From the NCBI GenBank assembly GCA_002007465.1, contig LNAC01000777.1:410505-474504 (forward strand): a stretch of DNA of 64,000 nucleotides, read 5' to 3'. This document shows positions 22,341-34,116 of this stretch, piece after piece; position 1 is the stretch's first letter, and every line of letters starts with the position of its first letter. Source of the DNA: Ailurus styani (lineage: Eukaryota; Chordata; Mammalia; Carnivora; Ailuridae). The notes beneath the pieces were generated by a model, which was given only the letters and a program-made list of their open reading frames with translations, ran no database searches and had not been told where the DNA came from. Both the position numbers and the translations under genes were made by a program.

Positions 22341-23711
22341 ATATAATTAGACAGGTAAAGAGAACCAAGCCATACACTAGATTCTGGGTTTGTTTTTATC
22401 TGTTAGAAGAAACTGCATCCCAAAGTTGTAAAGAAAGAAAAGCTTGTACATATATAAAATAAAATTAAATAAAATGAAAGGATAGAATGTGTAACTGTAA
22501 AAATGAAAATTAAAAAAGATTTTTAAAAAAGATTTGATAAAATAAGAAATTGGTTGAAAAAGGAAGGAGGAAATAAAAATTAAAATTGAAAGACTAAAGA
22601 ATCATGGGGAAAAAAACCATTAATTCTCCATGCTATATTCCTCTACTGGAATTTTGCATTTCTCAATGATCAGTAAACTAGGTCTTGGCTGGACATTCTT
22701 GCTGATCATCTTGGGGAGGGGGTCTGTTGCATTGGTTCTCAAGTGTCTTTCCCCTGGGTTGAATTGCAACCCCCTTGCCAGGGTGCCAGGCTAAGTAATC
22801 TGCTCCAGTGTGCTCTATGTGGCTTTTATTCAATAAATATTTTCCACACAGCTTTAGAGGATTAGAATGAAAATGGTAGCTTCCCAATTTCCAGCCCTGG
22901 ATCCAGAACTTGGCATCTCACTCCTCAGTGCACCCTCAGGGAAAAGCAGTCAATCACTTCTCTCTCCTTGGTCTTCGTCTGCACTCTGTGCCTACTCAGC
23001 CTGTGACTGAACATTTCTATCTCATTCACGTGGCCCTGTTTCAAGTCTCCAAACCCTATAGACTCTTGTGGTGTGCACCTGTGCCACTCCTCCTGGGAGA
23101 CGAAGTGGGGCCCTTGGGTGGTTCTGCTGCTTACTGAGCCCTTACTCGGAGAGTGGTCATCTGACTGTGCAGTTGTTCACAGTATATGGCAACTCTGAGC
23201 TGAAAGCCCTCTCCTGGGCTCGATGATTGCAGCTGGCTTCCCTGCTCCAATGCCTGGGAACTCTGCTGCACTCAGGCACCTCCACTGTTCCTGTGACCCC
23301 AAGGATTCTGAGACCACATGGTCCCACCTAGGATTTTGCCCTGCTTCACCACCTGAGCACCTTTCAGTTAGGAACATCCCTCACTGGAGCAGACTTCTAA
23401 AAGTTCTGATTTTGTGCTGTGCTGCTATATCAGTTTCTGGTAGCTGGCTTATGGAGGCTCCCATGCCCTGTGGTTTATCTTCCCATATATCACCTCAGAC
23501 TCACTTCTCTGCACCTCCTACCTTGCAGAAAGTGGTCGATTTTCTATCTGTGGAGTTGAAGCTATTCTCTTGGATCTCTGGTTGAGTTGTCAGGTGTTCA
23601 GAATTATTTGATAGCTGTCTAGATGAATTCCTGGAGGCAGATGAAACTAAGGTCTCCTACTCCTTTGTCATCTTGAACTGTACCTACCAGGTTCTTGGAA
23701 GATGACATTTT

Positions 23712-23920
23712 ATTTTTTTTAAAGATTTATTTATTTGAGAGAGAGACAGTGAATAAGAGAGAGAGATAGAAAGAGAGCACAAGCAGGGGCAGGCAGAGGG
23801 AGAGGGAGAAGCTAGCTCCCCACTGAGCAGAGAGCCTGATGCAGGGCTTGATCCCAGGACTCTGAGATCATGACCAAGCCAAAGGCAACCACTTAACCAC
23901 TTGGGCCACCAGGCTCCCCA
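23712..23920 (-). mobile_element. Can-SINE
   Basis: Inverted copy inserted just past the L1 5' end. TSD GAAGATGA(C/T)ATTTT at 23698-23711 and 23921-23934. Confidence 0.92.
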
Positions 23921-24059
23921 GAAGATGATATTTTGAATAATATAAAGTGGCAACTCTATAAATCAAATTCTTATTCTTGTCACTGTTTTTTTTTGTGTGT
24001 GTGTGTTTTGAACTAATTCTATAAAATCTTTATTCTTTGTCATACCTAGTCACTGATAT

Positions 24060-24560
24060 ATCTGCTCAGTTAGCTCAGTGGTCAGCTCATGATTGAGCAG
24101 AAATTTTGTTAAATGTTTAGAACCATTAAATCTTCCAGTTTTTGCCAAGAAGCTTTTGCGTGTATTGGGTATGCCTTCAATACTCAGCAGGGGAAATGTC
24201 ATCTCTGCTTTAACCATTGCTTGCTGTTTGCACAAAGCCTCTCAGTTAGCCAAAGGTGAGACATTAGGCCCTTGTCCAGTCTTTCGCACTCCACATGTGT
24301 GTGGCCTACTAGAGTCCCAAGAATATGCCACAGCTTTTCAAAGCCTTCTATGGAGATCTCATTCTTCAGTTCTTCCTTTTAACCTTTTTGTTTAGCCTAA
24401 TTTTTGTTCCATTTTTAGCTACTGTTTCAGGCAATCATGATGTTAAACAATTGCTACTGATTTGTCTTTCATATGTACTTTTGAGGAAAATGTTGTTTGC
24501 ACTTTATTTGAGTCAGGTTAAATAAAGCATGGTCTTTCAGAGGACCACCTGAGAATCCAC
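24060..24560. other. Unrecognised element with opposed open frames, possible decayed retrocopy or old repeat
   Basis: The stretch has a minus frame of 61 aa (24050-24235, containing KAEMTFPLLSIEGIPNTR) and a plus frame of 100 aa (24093-24395). Composition is more even than the flanks and there is a plus-strand AATAAA at about 24521. The texture suggests an old interspersed repeat or retrocopy, but I cannot name the family. No function is claimed. Confidence 0.3.
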
Positions 24561-24879
24561 ATCATGAGAATTTTCTGGGAATGGGGGTTTGCTGAAATTC
24601 TAACTTCCTACCTCCCCCTTCAGCAGTTGCCATGCTACTGGTTTTCATCATGATTTTGGGCTGTTCATTTTCAAGGCTCCAGGAGATAGGGAGGAAGAGA
24701 TGGGAATAGGGCAGTTTAAAATGTCACAAAGCTCTCTTTTCTTATGGAGATTCAGCTCTTTTACCTGAATAAAATATCCTGCAAGCCTTGGTTAATTTCC
24801 AGATGCCAGAGAAAGTTGATGATGATAATTTTTGCCAGTTGTTTTGTTTCTTTTAAGGAGAAGAAGATTTTTGGAGATC

Positions 24880-25075
24880 GTTACTCCACCATTCACAGTG
24901 ATGTCTACATTGTATTTAACAGCAAAAACTTTAAGACAATTTGACAACATTATGCTTTATCAACAAGAGCATTTAATATATCATGGAATATCCATGTCAT
25001 GGTATATTGTGAAGCCACTCAAAAGAATGAGTTAGTTTTATCTCCTGGAGGAGTGTCCATGACATTTTAAATTAG
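24880..25075 (+). mobile_element. Possible old L1 3'-end fragment
   Basis: ATCATGGAATATCCATGTCA and AAGCCACTCAAAAGAATGAG resemble diverged sense-strand L1 3' UTR. Followed by a TGTA/TCTA-rich low-complexity stretch to about 25180. Confidence 0.35.
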
Positions 25076-25579
25076 AAAATATGGAGAGAATGAGTTCATG
25101 TGTTTTTTTGTGTGTGTATGTATGTGTGTATATATGTATGTTGGTATGTATATATCTATCATCTATCTATCCATCTAGCTCCCATTTTTTAAAAGCAAAA
25201 CAACCAAAAGCCCCTATGTATGTGTCTGTCTTTTCTTTTGAGCATTGGGACAGGAGTGTAAGGGTAATACTGGGATGTCCAGATTGACTGCAGTGAGATT
25301 TGGGGTCTACAAGGAGAAAGAGTGTAGGGGATACCTTATCAGCTTTTAATTATCTTTGGATTGTTTAATTACCTTTGCATTGCGGAGATTGTGATGAGCA
25401 TGTGTTACAATTTCATTTCTGAAGTTAATATTATCTTCAGAAATATTTGTGAGGACAAAGCTTTGCATTATTCTACAAGCCCTTAAGGATTGTACATTTA
25501 AAATTTTCTTTTTTCTATTTTTATATTCATATCAATACATTTTTATAGTAAACCATGGATAAATTTGTATTATTCTTTT

Positions 25580-25770
25580 TTAAAAGATTTTACTTAATTT
25601 GTCGAGAGAGAGAGAGAGAGAGAGAGCACAGGCAGGGAGAGCAGCAGGCAGAGTGAGAAGAAGGCTCCCTGAGTAAGGAGCCCAGTCCAAGAGTCCATCC
25701 CAGGATCCAGGGATCATTGACCTGAGCCAAAGGCAGACAGACACTTAACTAACTGAGACACTCAGATGTC
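25580..25770 (-). mobile_element. Can-SINE, diverged
   Basis: Inverted copy with a GA microsatellite and mutated head complement (GAGACACTCAGATGTC). A 20-bp TSD with one mismatch lies at 25560-25579 and 25771-25790. Confidence 0.92.
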
Positions 25771-25871
25771 TCTAAATTTGTATAATTCTTTTTCATATAT
25801 ACCAAAAGTCTTCACAGTTCAAAAAATTAAGCATTGTAATGGCTCCCCATGTTTGTTGGGTGTATGTTTTA

Positions 25872-26084
25872 TTTATTTATTTATTTATTTATTTATTAAA
25901 AAGATTTTATTTATTTGACAGAGAGAGAGAGATTACAGGTAGGCAGAGAGGCCCACAGAGAGGGAGGAGGAAGCAGGGTACCTGCTGAGTAGGCAGCCTG
26001 ATGCAGGGCTCGATCCCAGGACCCTGAGATCATGACCTGAGCTGAAGGCAGAGGCTTTAACCCACTGAGCCACCAAGGCGCCCC
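25872..26084 (-). mobile_element. Can-SINE, young mustelid-like subtype
   Basis: Inverted copy with an ATTT-expanded tail complement. TSD GGGT(G/C)TATGTTTTA at 25858-25871 and 26085-26098. Confidence 0.94.
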
Positions 26085-26098
26085 GGGTCTATGTTTTA

Positions 26099-27930
26099 GA
26101 GTCAAGGAGATGAGTAGTTCCATTGATGCCAAAATTCTGTGTTTATGGTAAAGCAAAGATGGCTGAAAGTTGGCAGCCACAGGTACCTGCTAACGGTTGT
26201 CTCTGTCTTGTGGGATTCCTATAGGACATTCTCTCTTCCTGTGCACTCAGTTCTCATATGACCACTCTAAAATCTGTAGTAATGCAACCTCTAAGGATGT
26301 ACTTTACTCTTGAGAAGAGATTGCAGGAGGAGCCTAAATCATCTACTGCCCTACTTCCACTTTGCTGTGTTGGAGCCCTGCATGTGCTGGATGACTTCAG
26401 GTTCAAGAAAAAATTCCAGGGAGAAGAGCTCACCTGAGGGCTTCTGTTGCACCTGGCTGGTATTCTTTGATAAGTCCTGGAATAGTCTCTGCTTTCCTCC
26501 CACTCCTCAGATGGTTAACAGAGCAATGATATTTCCCCATTACATCAGCATCTCTATGGCTTTATTACTTAATAGGTGTGTATGCAGCATGATGCGTATC
26601 ATGGTTTTCATTGTCTGCCAATTGTCTGCCAACCACCACTCCAGCATCTGTGATATAGTGCTGTTATTTAAGGGTTATGTTCCATGCTGTTACTCCTTAA
26701 CATTGCTTCTCTTTCCACATTTTTATATCTTTCTTGCCTCCAAGTTTACACATCCCCTTTCTTTTGGTTACAGGAAATGTATGATTTAAATAGTGCTATA
26801 TTCCAAACCATGATGCTGTCATTATATTACTTTCATTGCAAACACAATTGTGATGTTCTGAGGAGGCAGAGAAATGTGGCCTGGAGAGGTGGGATGACTG
26901 CAGCACTGCTGCTGACAGGTTGTGAGCAAAGACCGCATTCCAACTCTGCTCTGCTCTGGAGAAATTCACAGAAAGTGTCAGCTATATTAGGTCTGCATAT
27001 AAATGTGAGTATGGCAGAATGTCAACTCAGGCCCATGTTTAATCTGGAGGGCCATGAGCATGCCAGGGCTACTGACTATTGATCTGAAGAATTTGCAGGT
27101 CACTGGAATCACGGCCAGATTAGAAATGTTTGGGGGCAGAGTCTATGACATTAGCACTCACTGCAGTCCCAGCTGAGTGACCTCCCCTCATTAGTTGTTT
27201 CATGTGATGTTTTCTGTCGGGACAGTGATCCCATTTCATAAAGTGTCAACAGGCAACTCAATTACACATTCCTTTTGAGCAGAGTGGCCCTTAGAATTTT
27301 GAGGATTCATGGGCTGGAGAACCATATAGTGCAGCTTTCTGGGTCAGTCTCAATTTTGAATACTTTCCCTTTTTTTCTGTAGGTATATGTGTACTTGTTG
27401 AAATATGTTTTATGTGACAAAAGGAAAAAATGGTTCTTTCCATGTGTGGGATTTTTCTGGGCACTGTTCTTCCAAATATCTTACCCAGTCTACCAGTTTG
27501 ATAACGTTGGGGTATATGTTTGCATATACACATGTGGGGACCACTTGAAGGAGATAGCCAGAATTTTTACATATATTTTACCTGACTTTGAGGTTATGTG
27601 ATTTCCGTTTTCTTTTTTATGGTATTTTACCTTCTTGGTTTACTTGGAACATTCAATACACTTATGATTAGGTGACAAAACAATATATTTTAAATAAGTT
27701 TCTTCTAAGAAGAATCACACATTCAAAAATACCAGCCATTTTACACTTTTTTTGTGAATGAACCAATCATATTTTATTCAGGGAATAAATTTTGGTATGA
27801 AACAAGGAAGAATTCATTTCAATTCTCAGACTTTGAATGGGTAGAGATGCAAGAGTAATACATGGTGTTAACTTTTAGGAGCAACCAGGACACCAAGAAA
27901 GAGAACATGGGGCTCAGAAGAAAAACACAC
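26099..27930. other. Unrecognised single-copy intergenic DNA
   Basis: About 1.8 kb without a repeat I recognise. Plus frames of 159 aa (26310-26789) and 132 aa (26684-27082) overlap in different phases, lack a recognisable domain and show no splice or promoter context, so I do not call a gene. Confidence 0.5.
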
Positions 27931-27931
27931 C

Positions 27932-28128
27932 CAGGGGTGTCTTGTGGCTCAGTTTGTTGGGTGACTAACTCTTGAATTCAGCTCAGGTCATGATCTTAGG
28001 GTCCTGGGATTCAGACCCACATTAAGCTCACTGCCCAGTGAGGAGTCAGCTTCTCTCCCTCTCCCTCTTCCCCTGCCCTTCTCCAGCTAGCATGCCTTCT
28101 CTCTCTCTAAAATAAATACATTTTAAAT
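27932..28128 (+). mobile_element. Can-SINE, diverged, plus orientation
   Basis: Head AGGGGTGTCTTGTGGCTCAG, box B region AGCTCAGGTCATGATCTTAG, CT-rich body, tail AAATAAATACATTTTAAAT. TSD not resolved. Confidence 0.88.
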
Positions 28129-28474
28129 CTCAAAGCCAAAAAAGATTTAAAGAAGGAAAAAAACCCAAAGCTTTACCAAGGGCCCATCTTATTTATAAAG
28201 ATATGAAACTTTACCCTTCTATAAGATTCAAATTCAGCAAACGTTGGCAGACATGTAGTAAACACATTCAGAAAGCTCTAGCAATGATTATTATTATGCT
28301 GATTTTGAAAGTTTACCACAAAGCCCTTCTCTCCTAGTGTTTTTAATATTTTATTATTTTTATTATGTCATTTAAAAAAAGACAGTTGAAGATGGTTTTG
28401 AATTTTCTTGAGATTCTTTTATTTTTCTGTGTTCAAAATTGTTATCCATGCTGATAGATTTTGAAGTCACTCCT

Positions 28475-28670
28475 GTCAGGCAATGTTTTTCAAAATGGAA
28501 CTTTGGATCAGTGTCATCTGCATCACCTTGAAAATGTTTAGAATTCAAGTTTTGGGATCCACTCTATACCTACTGATTTAGAATCTCTGGAGTGGGGACC
28601 AGCAGTTTGTTTCACAAGCCCTATGGGAAATTCTGATGTAATTCAAAGTCTAGAACTATTGGTCTAGAGC
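28475..28670 (+). mobile_element. MER5-type hAT (Charlie) nonautonomous DNA transposon
   Basis: TTTTTCAAAATGGAACTTTG, CATCACCTTGAAAATGTTTA, CTGATTTAGAATCTCTGG and CACAAGCCCTATGGGAAATT follow the MER5A consensus as I remember it. Confidence 0.7.
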
Positions 28671-28735
28671 TCAAAAGTAATGAAGTATATAGATAATAAA
28701 TAATGCATTAACTATTCTGAACTTGTGATATAGAT

Positions 28736-28835
28736 ACACATATGTATATACACACATATACATATATACATCCATGTATTATATGCAAACATATACATAT
28801 ATACATATATACACACACACATCTATATGGAAAAA
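28736..28835. repeat. TATG/CATA-rich low-complexity tract
   Basis: About 100 bases of alternating ATAC, ACAC and TATG units, variable-repeat like, in unique DNA. Confidence 0.85.
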
Positions 28836-28944
28836 AGAAATAAGAAAAAATAAAGGGAGGATAACATTGGTATTTCATAAACCATTGGACATGATGATTA
28901 AGCCCACATTTTTTAATTTTCTTTGGAGAGTTTCCTTTTCTTCT

Positions 28945-28965
28945 CTTTTCTTTTCTCCTTTCTTT

Positions 28966-29024
<59 letters not shown>

Positions 29025-29035
29025 CTCTTTTTCTC
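28945..29035. repeat. (CTTT)n microsatellite
   Basis: About 17 near-perfect CTTT units with flanking TTTTC variants, at the tail side of the inverted L1. Confidence 0.95.
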
Positions 29036-29410
29036 TTCTTTCAGGGATAGAATTTAGTGATTTGCCAGTTGCATATAATATCCAGTGCTCATTACCTTAA
29101 GTGCCCTCCTTCATGCCCACCACCCAGTTATGCCATCCCCACACCTACCACCCTCCAGCAACTCTCAGTTTGTTTCCTAGAGTTCAACATCTCTTATGGT
29201 TTGCCTCCTTCTCTATTTTCATCTTATTTTATTTTTCCTTCCCTTCCCCTCTGTTCATCTGTTTTGTTTCTTAAATTCCATATATGAATGAAATCATATG
29301 GTATTTGTCTTTCTGTGACTGACTTATTTCATTCAGCATAATACCCTCTAGCTCCATCCACATCATTGCAAATGGTAAGATTCCATTTTTTTGATGGCTG
29401 AATAATATTC

Positions 29411-29413
<3 letters not shown>

Positions 29414-29461
<48 letters not shown>
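29414..29461. repeat. (GT)n microsatellite
   Basis: About 23 perfect GT units near the 5' edge of the truncated L1. Confidence 0.97.
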
Positions 29462-29466
<5 letters not shown>

Positions 29467-29500
29467 CATCTTCTTTAACCATTCATCTTAAGCCCACATT

Positions 29501-30505
29501 CTTGGGAAAATACAGAGCAGAAATACATGAAGAATAATGAATAAATTTGTTTATAAAAGTCCCAGAATTCTAGTAAGGCTCCATTAAAGAAAAGACTTAA
29601 GGCAAAAGAACTTAATCATGCAGAATAATCTCCCATTAATAAAAATAATTAAAAAATAATCGTTACAAGCCTGTGGCTTCACAAACAGTTCTATATGGTG
29701 ATGATGTGTTGTTTTCATATTTCACTTCCTGCTCTGAGAATTTCATTTTAAAAGTCATTAAGTGCACTGGGGGGGCTAGTTGAGTTGGGAGCTGGGAGGG
29801 ACAGAAGTGGTTAGAGGAAAACAAGAGCATGCATATGACAACGTGTCTACTCATCTGTTTCAGAATGCCAGGTGAGTGTGCCATGTTATTCACAAGCCAT
29901 CATGGGGTGTTGACTGGAGCCTTCATGGTCCACATGAGTTTCTCACTTTGGAGGAACAACTATGTGGTTCAGAGATGAGTCCATGCTGCCACTTACATTA
30001 CTTTTTTCTAACATGTTAAGGTGGCAGCATTGTCTTAAATCGTTAGAGTCTCCTTTAAGGAGCAATTTGGTTTCATGTGGGTGTTGGTAATTAGTAATTA
30101 CTCACTCATTGGTAATAAGTGGTTAAAAGAATAGTTTACAAATATACATTTGCATAATACAAGTCTTTCCAGATTTGGAATGTGCTGCTAGTTAGTACAA
30201 AGTGTTGGGGGTTGAAAAGCAGACCTCCAGATGTGCTTTCCAGCAATTCTTTCTTAGTTATTCAGAAAGTCTGAGGGATTTATATCCTCAGTTCCTTTGG
30301 AGTTTATCTACTTATTTGTACTTTCAGGTAAATAGCTATATTGGTGAAGCCAATAGATTCATGAAATTATTCAGTTGGTCCATGCCAGGTGTTGTGCAAT
30401 TTGCTGGGGATACCACAGTGAACAACACAGTAGCTTGCATGCAGTCTGTGGTTTCACAGTAATAAGCTGAACTCCATGCCTGTCCTGAAATGCTGTCAAA
30501 GGAGG
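29501..30505. other. Unrecognised intergenic DNA with a possible ancient repeat
   Basis: No gene. Around 30340-30450, CCATGCCAGGTGTTGTGCAA and TGGGGATACCACAGTGAACA resemble the common ancient mammalian repeat also seen at 40.9 kb. The rest is unassigned. Confidence 0.45.
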
Positions 30506-30509
30506 TATG

Positions 30510-30750
30510 ATGTCATGGTTTAATACACAGGCTTTGGATCATAGAGAAAAGCTGGTGCAAAATCCATTCCTAATCCACCAAAGCCTTGGAAAAGTTATTT
30601 AACCTTCTTACATACAGCTTCCTTATGTGTAAAATGGAGATAATAGCAGTGTGGAGACCTAGGCCTATTAGATATTAAAGGAAATGATATACATAAGAAC
30701 TCAGCACTGTGTGTAACGCATAGGAAATCCTCAATAAATATCAGGTAGTA
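30510..30750 (+). mobile_element. MIR SINE
   Basis: A decayed MIR: ATTTAACCTTCTTACATACA, TGTGTAAAATGGAGATAATA and CTCAATAAATATCAGGTA follow the MIR core and 3' end. Confidence 0.75.
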
Positions 30751-31074
30751 GTATGATTGGACACAAGTGTAGGGGACAGGATAGAGATGAATTTGCAAAA
30801 ATCCACCACTGCTATTAAAAAGAAGAATAGAGATGATACCATCAATAGACATGTTTTGTTCGTCTTATGTGCCGAAGAATACAATTTGGGCTCCTCATCG
30901 ATAAATGATTTCCCTGTACTTTGAGGAAAAGTTTATTTATACTGATGGAAATATACACTAAGAGAATTAAGCCATAAATGTAGGGGCTCTATTTAAAAAT
31001 TGACAAGTGTATATGAGAAAACCTCAGCTATCTGGTTCTGAACTACCTGCTTCTGTTTGAAAGGGTTGTGGAAG

Positions 31075-32092
31075 CAAAGGAAACAGTCAACAAAGCAACG
31101 AGGCAGCCCACATAATGGGAGAAGATATTTGCAAATAACACTGCAGACAAAGGGCTGATACCCAAGATCAATAAAGAACTTCTCAAGTTCAATGCCCAAA
31201 AAATAGGTAATCATGTCAAAAAATGTGCAGAAGACATGAAGAGACACTTCTCCAAAGAAGACATATAAATGGCCAACAGATACATGAAAAATGTCCAACA
31301 TCACTAGCCATCAGGGAAACTCAAATCAAAACCACATTGGGATACCACCTTACACCAGTTAGAATGGCCAAAATTAACAGGACAGGAAACAACAAGTATT
31401 GGAGAGGATGTGGAGAAAGGGGAACGCTCTTACACTGTTGGTGGGAATGCAAGTTGTTGCAGCCACTTTGGAAAACAATGTGGAGATTCCTCAAAAAATT
31501 AAAAATAGAGCTACCCTATGACCCTGCAATTGCACTACTGGGTATTTACCCCAAAGATACAGATGAAGTGAAAAGAAGGGCCATATGTACCCCAGTGTTC
31601 ATAGCAGCAATGTCCACAATCACCAAATTGTGGAAAGAGGCAAGATGCCCTTCAACAGATGAATGGATAAAGAAGATGTGGTCCATATATACAATGGAAT
31701 ATTACTCAGCCATCAGAAAGGATGAATACCCAACTTTTTTATCAACATGGACGGGTCTGGAGGAGATTATGTTGAGTGAAATAAGTCAAGCAGAGAAAGT
31801 CAATTTTCATATGGTTTCACTTACATGTAGAACATAAGGAATAAAATGGAGGACTCTAGGAGAAGGAAAGGAAAAGTGAATTGGGGTAAATCAGAGGGGG
31901 AGATGAACCATGAGAGACTGTGGACTCTGAGAAACAAACTGAGGGTTACGGAGGGGAGGGGGAAGGGGGGATGTGTGAGCCTGGTGGTGGGTATTAAGGA
32001 GGGCACGTATTGCATGGAGCACTGGGTGTGGTGCATAAACAATGAATCTTGGATCACTGAAAAAATAAAGTAAAAAAAAGTCATAAAAAAAA
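31075..32092 (+). mobile_element. Young 5'-truncated L1 (ORF2 end and 3' UTR)
   Basis: Plus-oriented L1 with a long open frame (31223-31837, 204 aa) covering the ORF2 C-terminal region: [52 protein letters not shown]. The 3' UTR ends in an A-rich tail. Perfect 16-bp TSD GAAAGGGTTGTGGAAG at 31059-31074 and 32093-32108. The open frame reflects recent insertion, not a functional enzyme: endonuclease and RT domains are absent. Confidence 0.95.
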
Positions 32093-32324
32093 GAAAGGGT
32101 TGTGGAAGTTATTGGCTCGCCCTTTTTTCTCTTAAGATGAAAAGTTGAGAAATGTTTACAGTGTGAAAAAATGCTAAGATTTTCCTCCCTGGTTCAATCT
32201 CCTTCTTCTTCTCCCTTAAGTAACTATATGTCAGTTTTTGTATTTTCTTACAGGAATAATCTGTTCATAAGCAAACTCATTCCAAATATTGACTTATCCT
32301 TTTATTATTAAAAATATTTTTATT

Positions 32325-33092
32325 CGTCACAAGATACATAACATAACAATTACCATGTTAATAATTTTAAGTATGCAGGTTAATAGCATTAAGTATTTTC
32401 ATATTGTTGTATACCCAATATCCAGAATTTTTTCATTTTGCAAAATCAAAACTCTGTACCCATTAAACGACACCTCCCTACACCCTGTCCTGCACCCCAG
32501 TCCTTAGCGATCATCATTCTACTTTCTGTTTCTATGGATCTGGCTACTTTACATACTTCATGTAAATATAATCATACAGTATTTGTCCTTTGGTGTCTTA
32601 GTTCACTCAGTGTAATGTCTTCAAGATACATCCATGTTGTAGTATGTGTCAGAATTTCCTTTCTTTTTGAAGCTGAATCATATTTCATTGTATGCATATA
32701 GCACATTTTGCTTATCCATCCATCTGTCGATTGACACTTGGGTTTCTACTACCATTTGACCATTGTGAATAATGCTGCTATGAATCCAGTTGTTTTTTTT
32801 TTTTTTTTTAAAGATTTTATTTATTTATTTGACACAGAGAGAGAGATTACAAGTAGGCAGAGAGACAGGGAGAGGAGGAAGCAGGCTCCCTGCAGAGCAG
32901 AGAGCCCGATGTGGGCCTCGATCCCAGGACGCTGAGATCATGACCTGAGCCGAAAGCAGAGGCTTTAACCCACTGAGCCACCCAGGTGCCCCCCTATGAA
33001 TCCAGTTGTAAGGGTATTTCTCTGAGGCCTTCCTTTCAATTCTTTGGAGTAGACATATGGAAGTGGAATTGCTTGATCGTGTGACAATTCTA
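32325..33092 (-). mobile_element. Ancient L1 3' end, split by a SINE
   Basis: Inverted L1M-type 3' UTR: ACTCTGTACCCATTAAACGA, TTCTACTTTCTGTTTCTATG, CATCCATGTTGTAGTATGTG, GGAAGTGGAATTGCTTGATC. Interrupted at 32794-32993. Confidence 0.82.
32794..32993 (-). mobile_element. Can-SINE, young mustelid-like subtype
   Basis: Inverted copy. Perfect 16-bp TSD CTATGAATCCAGTTGT at 32778-32793 and 32994-33009. Confidence 0.96.
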
Positions 33093-33809
33093 TTTTTTTG
33101 AGGACTCATTACTTTTTAATAGACTTAATTTTCGAGCAGCTTTAGGTTTACAAAACAATTAGCTGGGAAACACAGGGTCCCCAATTATCCCCTCCCTCAC
33201 CCAGTTTTCCCCTTAATTAACATTTTGCTTTATTTCTCCTTTTATTAACATTTGTTATAGCTGATGAGCCAAAATTGATACATTATTATTAAGTAAAATC
33301 CAGAGTTTGCCATTACACTATGATTTCACTTCCTAAAAATCCCTGGTGTTCTATTTATCCCTTCCTCCCTCCTTGTAAATCCAGAGAACCACTGATGTTT
33401 TCAGTGTCTCCACAGTTTTGCCTTTTGCAGAATGTCATGTAGTTGGAATCATGCAAAAACGATTTTCAGATTTTTTTCACTTAGAAATATGCATTTAAGT
33501 TTTCTCTATGTCTTTTTGTGGCTTGATAGCTCATTTCTTTTTATCACTGAATAATATTCCATTGTCTGGATGTACTACAGTTTATTTATCCATTTGTTTG
33601 TTAAAGGATATCTTGATGTTGGCAAGTTTGAGAATTATAAATTAAGCTGCTCTAAACATTCATGTATAGGCTTTTGGGTGGACATAAATTTTCAACTCTG
33701 GGTAAATACAAACTCCTTTGGGTAAAATATTAAAAGCATGTGGATATAAATTTTCAACCTCTTTGGGTAAATTCCAAGGAGCTGGATCACATGGTGAGAG
33801 TGTGTCTGT

Positions 33810-33812
<3 letters not shown>

Positions 33813-33850
<38 letters not shown>
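33813..33850. repeat. (TA)n microsatellite
   Basis: About 18 TA units followed by a short CA run, immediately left of a SINE. Confidence 0.96.
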
Positions 33851-33860
<10 letters not shown>

Positions 33861-33861
33861 A

Positions 33862-34056
33862 TGATTGTATTTATTTATTCAACAGGAAGAGAGAGAGAGA
33901 GAGATCACAAGCAGGCAGAGAGGCAGGCAGAGAGAGAGGAGGAAGCAGGCTCCGTGCTGAGCAGGGAGCCCAATGCGGGACTTGATCCCAGTACTGTGAA
34001 ATCATGACCTGAGCTGAAGGCAGAGGCTTAACCCACTGAGCCACCCAGGTGCCCCA
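33862..34056 (-). mobile_element. Can-SINE
   Basis: Inverted copy with AGATCACAAGCAGGCAGAGA and head complement GAGCCACCCAGGTGCCCC. TSD obscured by the adjacent TA/CA repeat. Confidence 0.93.
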
Positions 34057-34116
34057 GTAAGACTATATTTAGTTTTGTAAGAAACTGCTAAACTATCATT
34101 AAAAGTGGCTGTAAAC

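Larger units (their letters stand above)
17051..23685 (-). mobile_element. Near full-span L1 with internal deletion, four nested SINEs and a GAA expansion
   Basis: Inverted copy: 3' UTR from about 17055, ORF2 reverse transcriptase (minus frame 17877-18302, including [16 protein letters not shown] and [10 protein letters not shown]), upstream ORF2 to about 20950, an ORF1 N-terminal piece (minus frame 21430-21624, LISIDISKMSELEFRTTI) and a 2-kb 5' UTR ending at about 23685 (complement of GTCATCTTGAACTG). At about 17930 the 3' UTR/ORF2-end sequence jumps directly into RT sequence, so the ORF2 C-terminal part is deleted. Nested SINEs lie at 17653, 18934, 20010 and 20292. Many stops; inactive. Confidence 0.85.
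28911..29487 (-). mobile_element. 5'-truncated L1 with two microsatellites
   Basis: Inverted L1 3' end carries a CTTT microsatellite (about 28945-29035) next to the poly-T side and a GT microsatellite (29414-29461) near the truncated 5' edge. Perfect 13-bp TSD TTAAGCCCACATT at 28898-28910 and 29488-29500. Confidence 0.92.
33105..34116 (-). mobile_element. Ancient L1 (L1ME-like) 3' end, left part
   Basis: Inverted 3' UTR: TAGACTTAATTTTCGAGCAG, CCAGAATGTCATGTAGT would-be consensus seen at about 33430, TTGTCTGGATGTACTACAGT, AGTTTTGTAAGAAACTGC. A TA microsatellite and a SINE are inserted near 33.8-34.06 kb. Its continuation is at 34667. Confidence 0.8.

Noticed and set aside
22074..22377. Arg/Lys-rich and Phe/Ser-rich open frames
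   Set aside because: They are translations of the GAA/TTC microsatellite.
26310..27082. Overlapping plus frames of 159 and 132 codons
   Set aside because: Different phases, no recognisable domain, no promoter or splice context, and composition like the surrounding intergenic DNA.
31223..31837. 204-aa frame as a possible domesticated gene
   Set aside because: It is the C-terminal end of L1 ORF2 plus 3' region in a young truncated L1 with TSDs; openness is explained by age.
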